A stretch of 6,971 nt of DNA from Dehalococcoidia bacterium UBA4060 (GTDB taxonomy: Bacteria; Chloroflexota; Dehalococcoidia; GIF9; UBA5629). The position numbers and the translations under genes were made by a program. The notes under the pieces were generated by a model. It ran no database searches. It had not been told where the DNA came from and saw only the letters and a program-made list of their open reading frames with translations. This document shows, in pieces, positions 1 to 5,403 of this stretch; the first letter of the stretch is position 1, and the number at the start of each line of letters is the position of its first letter. The DNA is taken from assembly GCA_002383665.1 (NCBI GenBank), contig DFZI01000051.1:18955-25925 (forward strand), written 5' to 3'.

Positions 1-614
1 GAAAGGAAAAGGCCATCGGTGAACTTCATTATGTTAGCCTTGGAAACAGCGGTGACCTTCTTTCTCCTGTACCTGAGGGCGTAATCGAAGGCGAATTTTA
101 CGATGCGGCGGGTGCCGGTCTCGGAGATGGTCTTTATTGAGTAGCCAGCATCCTGGCGTAAAGGTTCACTGTAGCTATTTTTGATCAGTTCATAAAGTCG
201 TGCTGCCTCTGGAGAATCCTTCTGAAATTCTATGCCTGCATAGAGGTCCTCCGTATTCTCTCTGACTACAACGATATCGATGCCGGTATAGGGTGTGGTA
301 ATGACTCCCTTATAGCTCTTGCAGGGGCGCAGGCAAGCATAGAGGTCAAGCTTTTTGCGCAGGGCAACATTGACACTGCGAAAACCGGTGCCGATAGGTG
401 TGGTAACAGGGCCTTTGAGAGCTATCTTATTCCTTTTGATGGACTCGATAGTTTCGTTGGGCAGGGGAGTGCCGTACTTGGAGATGGCAGCCTCGCCCAC
501 GGTAAATATCTCCCACTCGAACTTAATCCCTGTAGCCTCAAGCACACGCACCGTGGCGCCGGTGATCTCAGGCCCGATGCCATCGCCGGGAAGCAATGTA
601 ACCTTATATGCCAT
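1..614 (-). CDS. icd: Isocitrate dehydrogenase, NAD(P)-dependent (C-terminal part beyond window)
   Basis: Oxidative decarboxylation of isocitrate to 2-oxoglutarate in the cytoplasm. 204 codons are present; the family is usually about 330-420 residues, so roughly half is missing beyond base 1. Visible beta-decarboxylating dehydrogenase motifs are LLPGDGIGPE (residues 7-16), the substrate loop with Ser80, Asn82 and Arg86 (FRSVNVALRKK), CLRP with Arg96, VVRENTEDLYAG (116-127) and VSKANIMK (190-197). The Ser-X-Asn-X3-Arg pattern fits isocitrate rather than 3-isopropylmalate as substrate; homoisocitrate is a weaker alternative. Cofactor choice is decided in the missing half. The ATG is preceded by AAGGGG (626-631) at 11 bases. 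It lies 60 bases after leuD on the same strand with no terminator seen between, so it is probably the third gene of that operon. Confidence 0.88.
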   Translation of the reverse strand, partial: MAYKVTLLPGDGIGPEITGATVRVLEATGIKFEWEIFTVGEAAISKYGTPLPNETIESIKRNKIALKGPVTTPIGTGFRSVNVALRKKLDLYACLRPCKSYKGVITTPYTGIDIVVVRENTEDLYAGIEFQKDSPEAARLYELIKNSYSEPLRQDAGYSIKTISETGTRRIVKFAFDYALRYRRKKVTAVSKANIMKFTDGLFL

Positions 615-674
615 GTTCTTGTTTACCCCTTAAATTAATTCCCTTGCTCCACCCCAATTTAGTATCTTCATTTT

Positions 675-1178
675 TTATATCTTAAAATCGCCGTGTTTGT
701 TAATATAGGGAATCAACCCACCATCGTTGAGAATGCTGAGCATTACAGCAGGTATTTTTGTGAAAGTATATTTCTCATCCTTGCTTATGTTGATAATAAC
801 GCCTTCCTCCAGATTGACTTCGAGCTGGTCGCCCTGATTGATTTTGTCAGTATTACAGATCAGGGCGGGTAAACCCTGGTTAATGGCATTGCGAAAGAAG
901 ATGCGGGCAAATGATTTGGCCAGCACAGCGCTAACGCCGGCCATTTTGATCACAAGGGGAGCATGCTCACGGCTGGATCCCAGTCCGAAGTTGGAACCTC
1001 CCACGATAAAATCACCCTGGTGTACTTGTTTGATAAAATCAGGGTTGGCATCTTCCATAACGTGCTTGGCCAACTCGGGCAGGTTGCTGCGCAGGTGGGC
1101 ATATTTGCCGGCGATGATGAGATCGGTGGAGATATCATCGCCGAATTTGAAAGCTCTACCTTTTAAAATCGTCTGCAT
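675..1178 (-). CDS. leuD: 3-isopropylmalate dehydratase / aconitase-type hydro-lyase, small subunit (LeuD family)
   Basis: Swivelling small subunit of a two-chain [4Fe-4S] hydro-lyase that isomerises a hydroxy acid by dehydration and rehydration; it pairs with the large subunit encoded just upstream. It is 167 residues, normal for LeuD. Residues 11-20 (KFGDDISTDL) form the family N-terminal motif, and GSNFGLGSSREHAP (61-74) is the conserved substrate carboxylate-binding loop. The specificity loop reads KYAHLRSN (25-32). The ATG at 1178 is preferred over the in-frame TTG at 1181, because a GAGAGG sequence lies 7 bases before the ATG but only 4 before the TTG. The large-subunit TGA overlaps this ATG by one base (TGATG), indicating translational coupling. 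The substrate may be isopropylmalate, homocitrate or citrate. The isocitrate dehydrogenase gene that follows favours an aconitase role, but this is inference. Confidence 0.9.
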   Translation of the reverse strand: MQTILKGRAFKFGDDISTDLIIAGKYAHLRSNLPELAKHVMEDANPDFIKQVHQGDFIVGGSNFGLGSSREHAPLVIKMAGVSAVLAKSFARIFFRNAINQGLPALICNTDKINQGDQLEVNLEEGVIINISKDEKYTFTKIPAVMLSILNDGGLIPYINKHGDFKI

Positions 1179-2431
1179 CAAAGTACCTCTCTCGGGTCGG
1201 TGATATGGCCGGTGATTGCTGAAGCCGCCGCTGTGGCAGTGGAGGCCAGGTAGATAAGCCCCTCGGGGTTGCCCATGCGACCCTTAAAGTTGCGGTTGGC
1301 AGTGGAAATACAGACCTCGCCATCACCAAGGACACCCTGATGCAGGCCTAAACAGGCCGCGCAGCCGGGCGGTAGTATGAGCCCGCCGGCCTCTATAATC
1401 ACATTTGTGTAACCGGCTCTATTAGCCTGGAGCATTATACTGCGTGAGGCAGGACAAACCAATAGACGCACGCCTTCACTGACCTTCTTTCCTTTCAGAA
1501 TAGCAGCGGCTTCAGCAATATCCTCCAAACGGCCATTGGTGCAGGTACCGATAAAAGCCTGGTTGATCCTGACATCTTTTAGATTGTTAGCAAGTGAAGT
1601 GTTATCAACAGTATGTGGCTTCGCGACCGTCGGCTCTAATTTCGAGGCATCAATATCAATGGTACGTTCGTAGATGGCATCTGTATCCGGCTGGAGTGGC
1701 TTGTATTTATCTCTACGTCCCTGGCGTTTAAGGTACTCTTGCGTGATCTTATCACTGGGGAAGAGACCGACTTTTGCCCCGGCCTCGACAGCCATGTTAG
1801 CAATGGTCAGTCGCTGTGTCATAGGCATACGATCGATCGTGTCCCCACAGAACTCAAGTGCTTTATAAGTGGCACCGTCGGCTCCAATCATGCCGATCAG
1901 ATGCAAAATAAGATCTTTGGCTCCTACGCCCCTGGAGAACATACCTGTAACTCGTATACTGAAGGCCTCTGGCACGCGTAGCCAGGTCTTGCCCAGAGAC
2001 CATGCCACAGCAATATCGCTTGATCCCATGCCGGTAGCAAAAGCACAGAGTCCGCCTGCGGTTACTGTATGTGAGTCTGCTCCCACAACGACCTCGCCCG
2101 GGTTGGCCAGCTTTTCGGCCACGAGTTGGTGACAGACGCCATTTCCAGTATCAAAGAGTAGACATCCGGTCTCAGCGGCGAATTGGCGCAGAAAGAGATG
2201 ATCATTGGAGAGTGCCCGATTTGGGCTGGGTGATGAGTGGTCGATAAAGATCGCCGAACGTGCAGGATTGGCCAGTGTCTGATTCCGGCCTGCTTTGAAC
2301 TGGCGCACGGTCAATGGGCCGGTGGTATCCTGCACAAATACCAGATCGACTGGTGAGATAATGATCTCACCTGCCTTAACATCAAGGCCAGACTTGGCAC
2401 TGAGTATCTTTTCGCTTAATGTTTTCCCCAA
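1178..2431 (-). CDS. leuC: 3-isopropylmalate dehydratase / aconitase-type hydro-lyase, large subunit (LeuC family)
   Basis: Iron-sulfur large subunit of a LeuCD-type hydro-lyase, 417 residues, the usual length of the separate-subunit (prokaryotic LeuC2/homoaconitase-like) branch. The three [4Fe-4S] cysteine ligands are visible: Cys297 in IGTCTNGR, and Cys357 and Cys360 in PPGCAACLG. VVGADSHTVTAGG (115-127) and HSSPSPNRA (65-73) belong to the catalytic core. The start is TTG at 2431: the preceding codon in frame is TAA, AAGGA lies about 9 bases upstream, and the N-terminus GKTLSEKIL matches the family start. It is the first gene of a leuC-leuD-icd set with a candidate promoter at 2483-2512. 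The arrangement suggests conversion of citrate to isocitrate for glutamate synthesis. Classical leucine biosynthesis remains possible, because no leuA or leuB is visible to decide. Confidence 0.92.
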   Translation of the reverse strand: MGKTLSEKILSAKSGLDVKAGEIIISPVDLVFVQDTTGPLTVRQFKAGRNQTLANPARSAIFIDHSSPSPNRALSNDHLFLRQFAAETGCLLFDTGNGVCHQLVAEKLANPGEVVVGADSHTVTAGGLCAFATGMGSSDIAVAWSLGKTWLRVPEAFSIRVTGMFSRGVGAKDLILHLIGMIGADGATYKALEFCGDTIDRMPMTQRLTIANMAVEAGAKVGLFPSDKITQEYLKRQGRRDKYKPLQPDTDAIYERTIDIDASKLEPTVAKPHTVDNTSLANNLKDVRINQAFIGTCTNGRLEDIAEAAAILKGKKVSEGVRLLVCPASRSIMLQANRAGYTNVIIEAGGLILPPGCAACLGLHQGVLGDGEVCISTANRNFKGRMGNPEGLIYLASTATAAASAITGHITDPREVL

Positions 2432-2482
2432 TTATTGTCTTCCTTGTAGAGTGATTTTATCTGTGCTGGGAATCGAATTGAT

Positions 2483-2512
2483 ATTTTAGCATAACCGCAG
2501 GTATATGGTCAT
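2483..2512 (-). promoter_or_regulatory. Candidate promoter for leuC-leuD-icd
   Basis: Read on the minus strand, ATGACC (2507-2512, 4 of 6 to TTGACA) is followed after 18 bases by the extended -10 element TGCTAAAAT (2483-2491). Transcription would start near 2476, giving a leader of about 45 bases before the TTG start and its AAGGA ribosome site. Support comes only from consensus matching. Confidence 0.5.
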
Positions 2513-2574
2513 TAAGCTTTTTGTTCAGCCGTTATCAATAAAGTTGGCAACACTCAAAATTACGATTGTAACAG

Positions 2575-2606
2575 TATTGCCATATGCACTGCGTGAACTG
2601 GCAATA
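2575..2606. promoter_or_regulatory. Inverted repeat in divergent control region (possible operator)
   Basis: A perfect 8-base inverted repeat: TATTGCCA (2575-2582) and TGGCAATA (2599-2606), separated by 16 bases. A further TTGGCAA half-like copy is at 2544-2550. The repeat lies immediately upstream of the extended -10 at 2609-2617 and between the two divergent transcription units. The spacing would suit a dimeric regulator on adjacent major grooves, or a weak hairpin. The regulator is unknown. Confidence 0.35.
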
Positions 2607-2608
2607 TT

Positions 2609-2617
2609 TGTGATAAT
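2609..2617 (+). promoter_or_regulatory. Possible upstream -10 element for folP
   Basis: TGTGATAAT is an extended -10-like sequence (GATAAT, 5 of 6, with TG one base upstream). No good -35 hexamer sits 16-18 bases before it. If used, the transcript would have a leader of about 42 bases before folP. It competes with the stronger-looking element at 2649-2657. Confidence 0.3.
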
Positions 2618-2648
2618 ATGTTGAAATCTGCGTACCAGTGCAAGCAAG

Positions 2649-2657
2649 TGCTAAAAT
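2649..2657 (+). promoter_or_regulatory. Extended -10 element placed for leaderless folP transcript
   Basis: TGCTAAAAT is identical to the extended -10 facing leuC. Its last base is 2657, so transcription would begin at about 2664-2666, on or next to the folP ATG at 2666. No -35 match is seen 17 bases upstream, which extended -10 promoters tolerate. The placement, combined with the missing Shine-Dalgarno sequence, suggests a leaderless mRNA. Confidence 0.4.
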
Positions 2658-2665
2658 AGAAAAAT

Positions 2666-3496
2666 ATGGATAAAGTCAGGAGCACAACCACAATTGGTAA
2701 TACGCTGTTCCACTGGGGTGAGCGTACCTTTATCATGGGGATTATCAACCTGTCGCCGGACTCTTTTTCAGGCGATGGCCTGAGATCGGCTGAAGATGCG
2801 CTGGGAAAGGCGCAAAAGTTAGTGCAAGACGGGGCTGACATAATCGATGTGGGCGGCGAATCGACCCGTCCTGATGCAAAGCCCATAGAGCCGGAGGAGG
2901 AGATACGCCATGTTATTCCCTTCATTGAAATGGCCAAAAAGTCTCTTGGTGTGCCAATCAGCGTGGATACCTCTAAAATCACTGTGGCAGAGAAGGCGCT
3001 GGAAGCAGGAGCTGACATGCTTAATGATGTATCGGGGCTGACCAACAGCGCGCGGATGATTGAGCTTGCAGGCAATAGAAAGGCGCCCATTGTTATCACG
3101 AGCAACCAGCGAGGAAATCCGGTCCAAGATATTTTAGGCTCAATACTTAATCAACTCGTGGAGATGATTGAAAAGGCAGAGCAGGCTGGAGTACTAAGGG
3201 AGAACATTGTCATCGATCCTGGCATAGGATTTGGTAAGACGGTGGAGCAGAACCTTGAGATAATACGCAGGCTGGATGAGTTGAAGATTCTGAAATGCCC
3301 TATACTACTGGGCACCTCGCGTAAGAGCTTTATTGGCGCAGTGCTGGGCACGCCTCCGGAGGAGAGGCTGGAAGGTACGGCAGCCACAACTGCCATCGGA
3401 ATTATGAAGGGCGCCGACATGGTGCGTGTGCATGATGTTAAACAAATGAAGCTGATTGCCAAGATGAGCGATGCTGTGATACGGGGGCAGGAGTAA
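2666..3496 (+). CDS. folP: Dihydropteroate synthase
   Basis: Condenses 6-hydroxymethyl-7,8-dihydropterin pyrophosphate with 4-aminobenzoate to form dihydropteroate; target of sulfonamides. 276 residues, typical for bacterial DHPS. TIM-barrel motifs appear in order: MGIINLSPDSFS (24-35, Asn28), DVGGESTRP (61-69), SVDTSK (99-104), LNDVSG (119-124, Asn120), IDPGIGFGKT (183-192, Asp184), GTSRKSFIG (216-224, Lys220) and RVHDV (254-258). The segment usually reading LMHxxGTP is ITSNQRGNP (144-152), so the customary Met-His is absent. The ATG is bounded by an in-frame TAG two codons upstream and has no clear Shine-Dalgarno sequence. It is first of a folP-folK-queD run in which folK starts on the base after the folP stop. 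Confidence 0.95.
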   Translation: MDKVRSTTTIGNTLFHWGERTFIMGIINLSPDSFSGDGLRSAEDALGKAQKLVQDGADIIDVGGESTRPDAKPIEPEEEIRHVIPFIEMAKKSLGVPISVDTSKITVAEKALEAGADMLNDVSGLTNSARMIELAGNRKAPIVITSNQRGNPVQDILGSILNQLVEMIEKAEQAGVLRENIVIDPGIGFGKTVEQNLEIIRRLDELKILKCPILLGTSRKSFIGAVLGTPPEERLEGTAATTAIGIMKGADMVRVHDVKQMKLIAKMSDAVIRGQE

Positions 3497-3994
3497 ATGA
3501 CGGCAACTTACATCGGGTTGGGATCGAACGTCGGTGACAGGTTCGCCAACCTGTTTGATGCACTTGGATTGCTGATCAATGGGAGTATGCTGAAAACGGT
3601 CTCCTCGGTATACAGGACCGAGCCACAGGGATATGAGCAACAGCCGGACTTTCTCAACTGTGTAGTGGAGGCGGTTACGGATATGGAGCCAATAGACTTG
3701 CTAAAAGATTTAAAGAACATTGAGCGACTCATGGGAAGGGAGGCTACCTTCAGGAACGGTCCACGGTTGATCGACTTGGACATATTATTATATGGTGACA
3801 GGGTGATAGATACCTCTGAACTGATTGTGCCACACCCGAGGCTTCAGGAAAGAGCCTTTATGCTGGTGCCATTGTGCGAAATTGCGCCGGAAATTGTGCA
3901 TCCGGTTTTACATAAGACTATTAGAGAGCTACTCTGGGATCTGAAAGATGTCGGTGTAGTAGAAAAATGGGGTAAGATAACGCTGGGCCTTTGA
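3497..3994 (+). CDS. folK: 2-amino-4-hydroxy-6-hydroxymethyldihydropteridine pyrophosphokinase (HPPK)
   Basis: Transfers pyrophosphate from ATP to 6-hydroxymethyl-7,8-dihydropterin, giving the substrate of FolP. 165 residues, the normal length. It begins with the YIGLGSNVGDR motif (5-15), has the SSVYRTEPQG segment (36-45) and carries the HPPK signature RNGPRLIDLDIL (86-97), whose Asp93 and Asp95 bind magnesium. VPHPRLQERAF (111-121) is the nucleotide/pterin-binding end of the fold. The ATG directly follows the folP TAA, with purine-rich GGGGGCAGGAG inside the end of folP serving as ribosome site. Tight linkage implies co-translation, and the two proteins act in consecutive steps. Nothing appears truncated. 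Confidence 0.96.
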   Translation: MTATYIGLGSNVGDRFANLFDALGLLINGSMLKTVSSVYRTEPQGYEQQPDFLNCVVEAVTDMEPIDLLKDLKNIERLMGREATFRNGPRLIDLDILLYGDRVIDTSELIVPHPRLQERAFMLVPLCEIAPEIVHPVLHKTIRELLWDLKDVGVVEKWGKITLGL

Positions 3995-3995
3995 T

Positions 3996-4364
3996 ATGTA
4001 TATACTGTCAGTTGAGAAAGCCTTTGACGCAGCTCATTATCTGAGAAGTTATAGAGGCAGGTGTGAGCGCCTGCATGGTCACCGCTTTAGAGTTGTAGTC
4101 CGTATAAAAGCGGAAAAACTGGACAGGAAAGGTATGGCCTACGATTTTACCCTGCTGAAGAAGAAGCTGGCAGTGGTGCTGGAGAAGTATGACCATCGCT
4201 GTCTGAATGATATAGAGCCTTTTAGCAAGATAAATCCCTCATCGGAAAATATCGCAGCGACAATCTATCAAGAGATCAGGCAGAGTCTGCCTGGGGCGGT
4301 AGTACTGGATTGTGTTGAGGTGTGGGAATCGCCTGAAGCCTGCGCCACATACAGGCCTGCATAG
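3996..4364 (+). CDS. queD: 6-pyruvoyl/6-carboxy-tetrahydropterin synthase family (QueD; possible PTPS-I/III replacing FolB)
   Basis: A T-fold pterin enzyme of 122 residues (COG0720). Zinc ligands are His14 (FDAAHYL), His27 and His29 (LHGH); the catalytic relay YDHRCLND (65-72) holds Asp66 and His67; the pterin-anchoring Glu is in EVWESPEA (108-115). QueD turns dihydroneopterin triphosphate into 6-carboxytetrahydropterin for queuosine. Here the motif is C23-E24-R-L-H27-G-H29. The Cys is the QueD catalytic residue; the Glu occupies the position used by PTPS-III enzymes, which make 6-hydroxymethyldihydropterin and stand in for FolB. The gene starts one base after folK (TGATATG) and has little Shine-Dalgarno of its own, so it probably depends on translational coupling. 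Context favours a folate role, alone or together with queuosine synthesis. Confidence 0.88.
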   Translation: MYILSVEKAFDAAHYLRSYRGRCERLHGHRFRVVVRIKAEKLDRKGMAYDFTLLKKKLAVVLEKYDHRCLNDIEPFSKINPSSENIAATIYQEIRQSLPGAVVLDCVEVWESPEACATYRPA

Positions 4365-4422
4365 CCATCTATGGTTATTCCTTGCTCAAATCACTATTGT
4401 AGCGAATCCAATGACTTTCAGA

Positions 4423-4605
4423 TCAATTATTCATATCGGGAGGCAACAGGTTGGGGATTCCATCAGCAATCTGATAATCGTGATTACATTTTTCACACCT
4501 TAGAAAGCCGGAGATAATCTCCTTTTCATCCCTCCTGGCATCCTTTAATTCGAGTGGTTCGTGGCAGACCGGGCAGACGAGTATCTCAATCAACGAATCT
4601 TTCAT
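4423..4605 (-). CDS. Trm112-family zinc-ribbon small protein (UPF0434/YcaR-like)
   Basis: A 60-residue protein beginning MKDSLIEILVCPVC. Two CxxC pairs, Cys11/Cys14 (CPVC) and Cys37/Cys40 (CEKC), form a zinc-ribbon knuckle, and the ending with ADGIPNLLP (47-55) is characteristic of the COG2835 family. In eukaryotes and archaea Trm112 activates several methyltransferases; bacterial short forms have no settled function. The open frame continues upstream to 4728 with no family similarity and would run into the next gene. The ATG at 4605, with GGA six bases before it, gives the usual family length and is preferred to the ATG at 4611. It follows the membrane-protein gene by 40 bases on the same strand, so co-transcription is likely; a functional link is not shown. 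Confidence 0.85.
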   Translation of the reverse strand: MKDSLIEILVCPVCHEPLELKDARRDEKEIISGFLRCEKCNHDYQIADGIPNLLPPDMNN

Positions 4606-4645
4606 GATCATTCCATAATTTCGATACGTTATTATAGCAGAACAG

Positions 4646-5284
4646 TCAGCGGAAAAGGCTTTCCCAGATGGATATTCTGACCGGCTGCATAAACGTTCGT
4701 TCCTTGCGTACCTGTACTGGGACCTCACGGTATTTTACGATATCGCGTGTTTTGGTTACAGGTCTATACTTGGTAACCTGCTCCGGATATGTCACACGCA
4801 CGGTCGCCCACGTCTGACCTCCACCCCAGAACCCGGAGTACGTGTCCCATGGATACCAGCCGGGGCCGTACCAGCTATCATAGGAGTAATAAGGCCAGCC
4901 TCCGCCCCAGTAGGGGCTGAAATTATCGCCGATGATATAGTAACGCGGCGCGTAGTAGGCACCGCCGTAGTTGTTTACCTCGATGGTGACAGTAGCACTA
5001 GGATGGTCCACTTGAAAGGTCTTAGTCCAACTGCCGTAGCCAACGGGCTGGTTGTAAATCGTCTCGGTACGCATCTCAGTGGTTACATAAGCCTCTGTGT
5101 CGGTATAGGTCTCAGTAGTCGTATAATTTTCTGTCTGCATTTCTGTGGCCCAGTAGGACTCAGTGGCCGGTATAGATGTTTCCTTAAGAGGGAGTGCGAA
5201 AATAATGGCGATAAGAGCAAGAGGTATAATCACGGCCAAAATAACCTTGAGGTTAGCTTTGAGCCAGGCAGTAAAATTATTCAT
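4646..5284 (-). CDS. Single-pass membrane-anchored protein with TE-repeat stalk and Tyr/Trp/Gly-rich segment, function unknown
   Basis: I do not recognise a characterised family. The 212 residues divide into four parts. A short N-terminus with Lys9 and Lys13 precedes one hydrophobic helix (about 13-33), probably an uncleaved anchor with the rest outside. A Thr/Glu/Tyr-rich stalk follows (41-77), with TE pairs at 41, 47, 51, 57, 63, 69 and 73 and Tyr three residues after four of them (44, 54, 60, 66). Residues 106-159 hold 21 aromatic residues and many glycines. The C-terminal part (about 163-212) is basic and strand-like, with alternating motifs such as VTKYRPVTKTR (170-180). The start is well supported by GAGGAGG six bases before the ATG. 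Possible roles are a surface adhesin or envelope scaffold, but that is speculation. No cysteine is present. Confidence 0.72.
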   Translation of the reverse strand: MNNFTAWLKANLKVILAVIIPLALIAIIFALPLKETSIPATESYWATEMQTENYTTTETYTDTEAYVTTEMRTETIYNQPVGYGSWTKTFQVDHPSATVTIEVNNYGGAYYAPRYYIIGDNFSPYWGGGWPYYSYDSWYGPGWYPWDTYSGFWGGGQTWATVRVTYPEQVTKYRPVTKTRDIVKYREVPVQVRKERTFMQPVRISIWESLFR

Positions 5285-5344
5285 AATATACCTCCTCTGG
5301 TAGCCGGGCTGGCATCTGACATATCTGAAATGCTATACAAAATT

Positions 5345-5373
5345 AGTTTACCCAATTGTGAACAAATGGGCAA
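5345..5373 (-). promoter_or_regulatory. Candidate promoter for membrane-anchored protein gene
   Basis: On the minus strand TTGCCC (5368-5373, 4 of 6) is followed after 17 bases by TAAACT (5345-5350, 4 of 6). Transcription would start near 5338, leaving a leader of about 50 bases. The hexamers are mediocre; support is increased slightly by a dyad centred on the same interval. Confidence 0.3.
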
Positions 5374-5374
5374 A
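5347..5374. promoter_or_regulatory. Imperfect dyad over candidate promoter (possible operator)
   Basis: The core CCCAATTGTG/AACAAATGGG (5351-5370) pairs at eight of ten positions. TTT and AAA arms extend it to 28 bases. It lies between the isochorismatase-family gene and the downstream membrane-protein gene. A terminator is less likely because no run of T immediately follows on either strand. Confidence 0.3.
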
Positions 5375-5403
5375 GAAACTAAAATATGATCGTACTCCTC
5401 GCC

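Noticed and set aside
630..671. 13-codon open frame between leuD and icd (possible leader peptide)
   Set aside because: It has no run of regulatory codons and no hairpin pair typical of attenuation; chance frames of this size are common.
1176..1181. TTG at 1181 as start of the LeuD-like subunit
   Set aside because: The ATG immediately following gives better ribosome-site spacing (7 versus 4 bases) and a normal family N-terminus.
2560..3105. Long minus-strand open frame of 181 codons opposite folP
   Set aside because: It lies almost entirely antisense to folP, which has full DHPS motifs; its Ser/Leu-rich translation has no domain and no ribosome site supports it.
4330..4390. Terminator after the QueD-like gene
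   Set aside because: A five-pair GCCTG/CAGGC stem lies inside the coding end and a CCATCTATGG mini-palindrome follows, but neither is followed by a T run.
4606..4728. N-terminal extension of the Trm112-like protein
   Set aside because: The extra 41 codons overlap the end of the membrane-protein gene and have no similarity to the family, which normally begins at the MKDSLIEIL-like start with about 60 residues.
5003..5389. Plus-strand open frame of 128 codons across the membrane-protein gene start
   Set aside because: It is antisense to a gene with a strong ribosome site and a coherent anchor-plus-repeat layout, and its translation shows no recognisable family.
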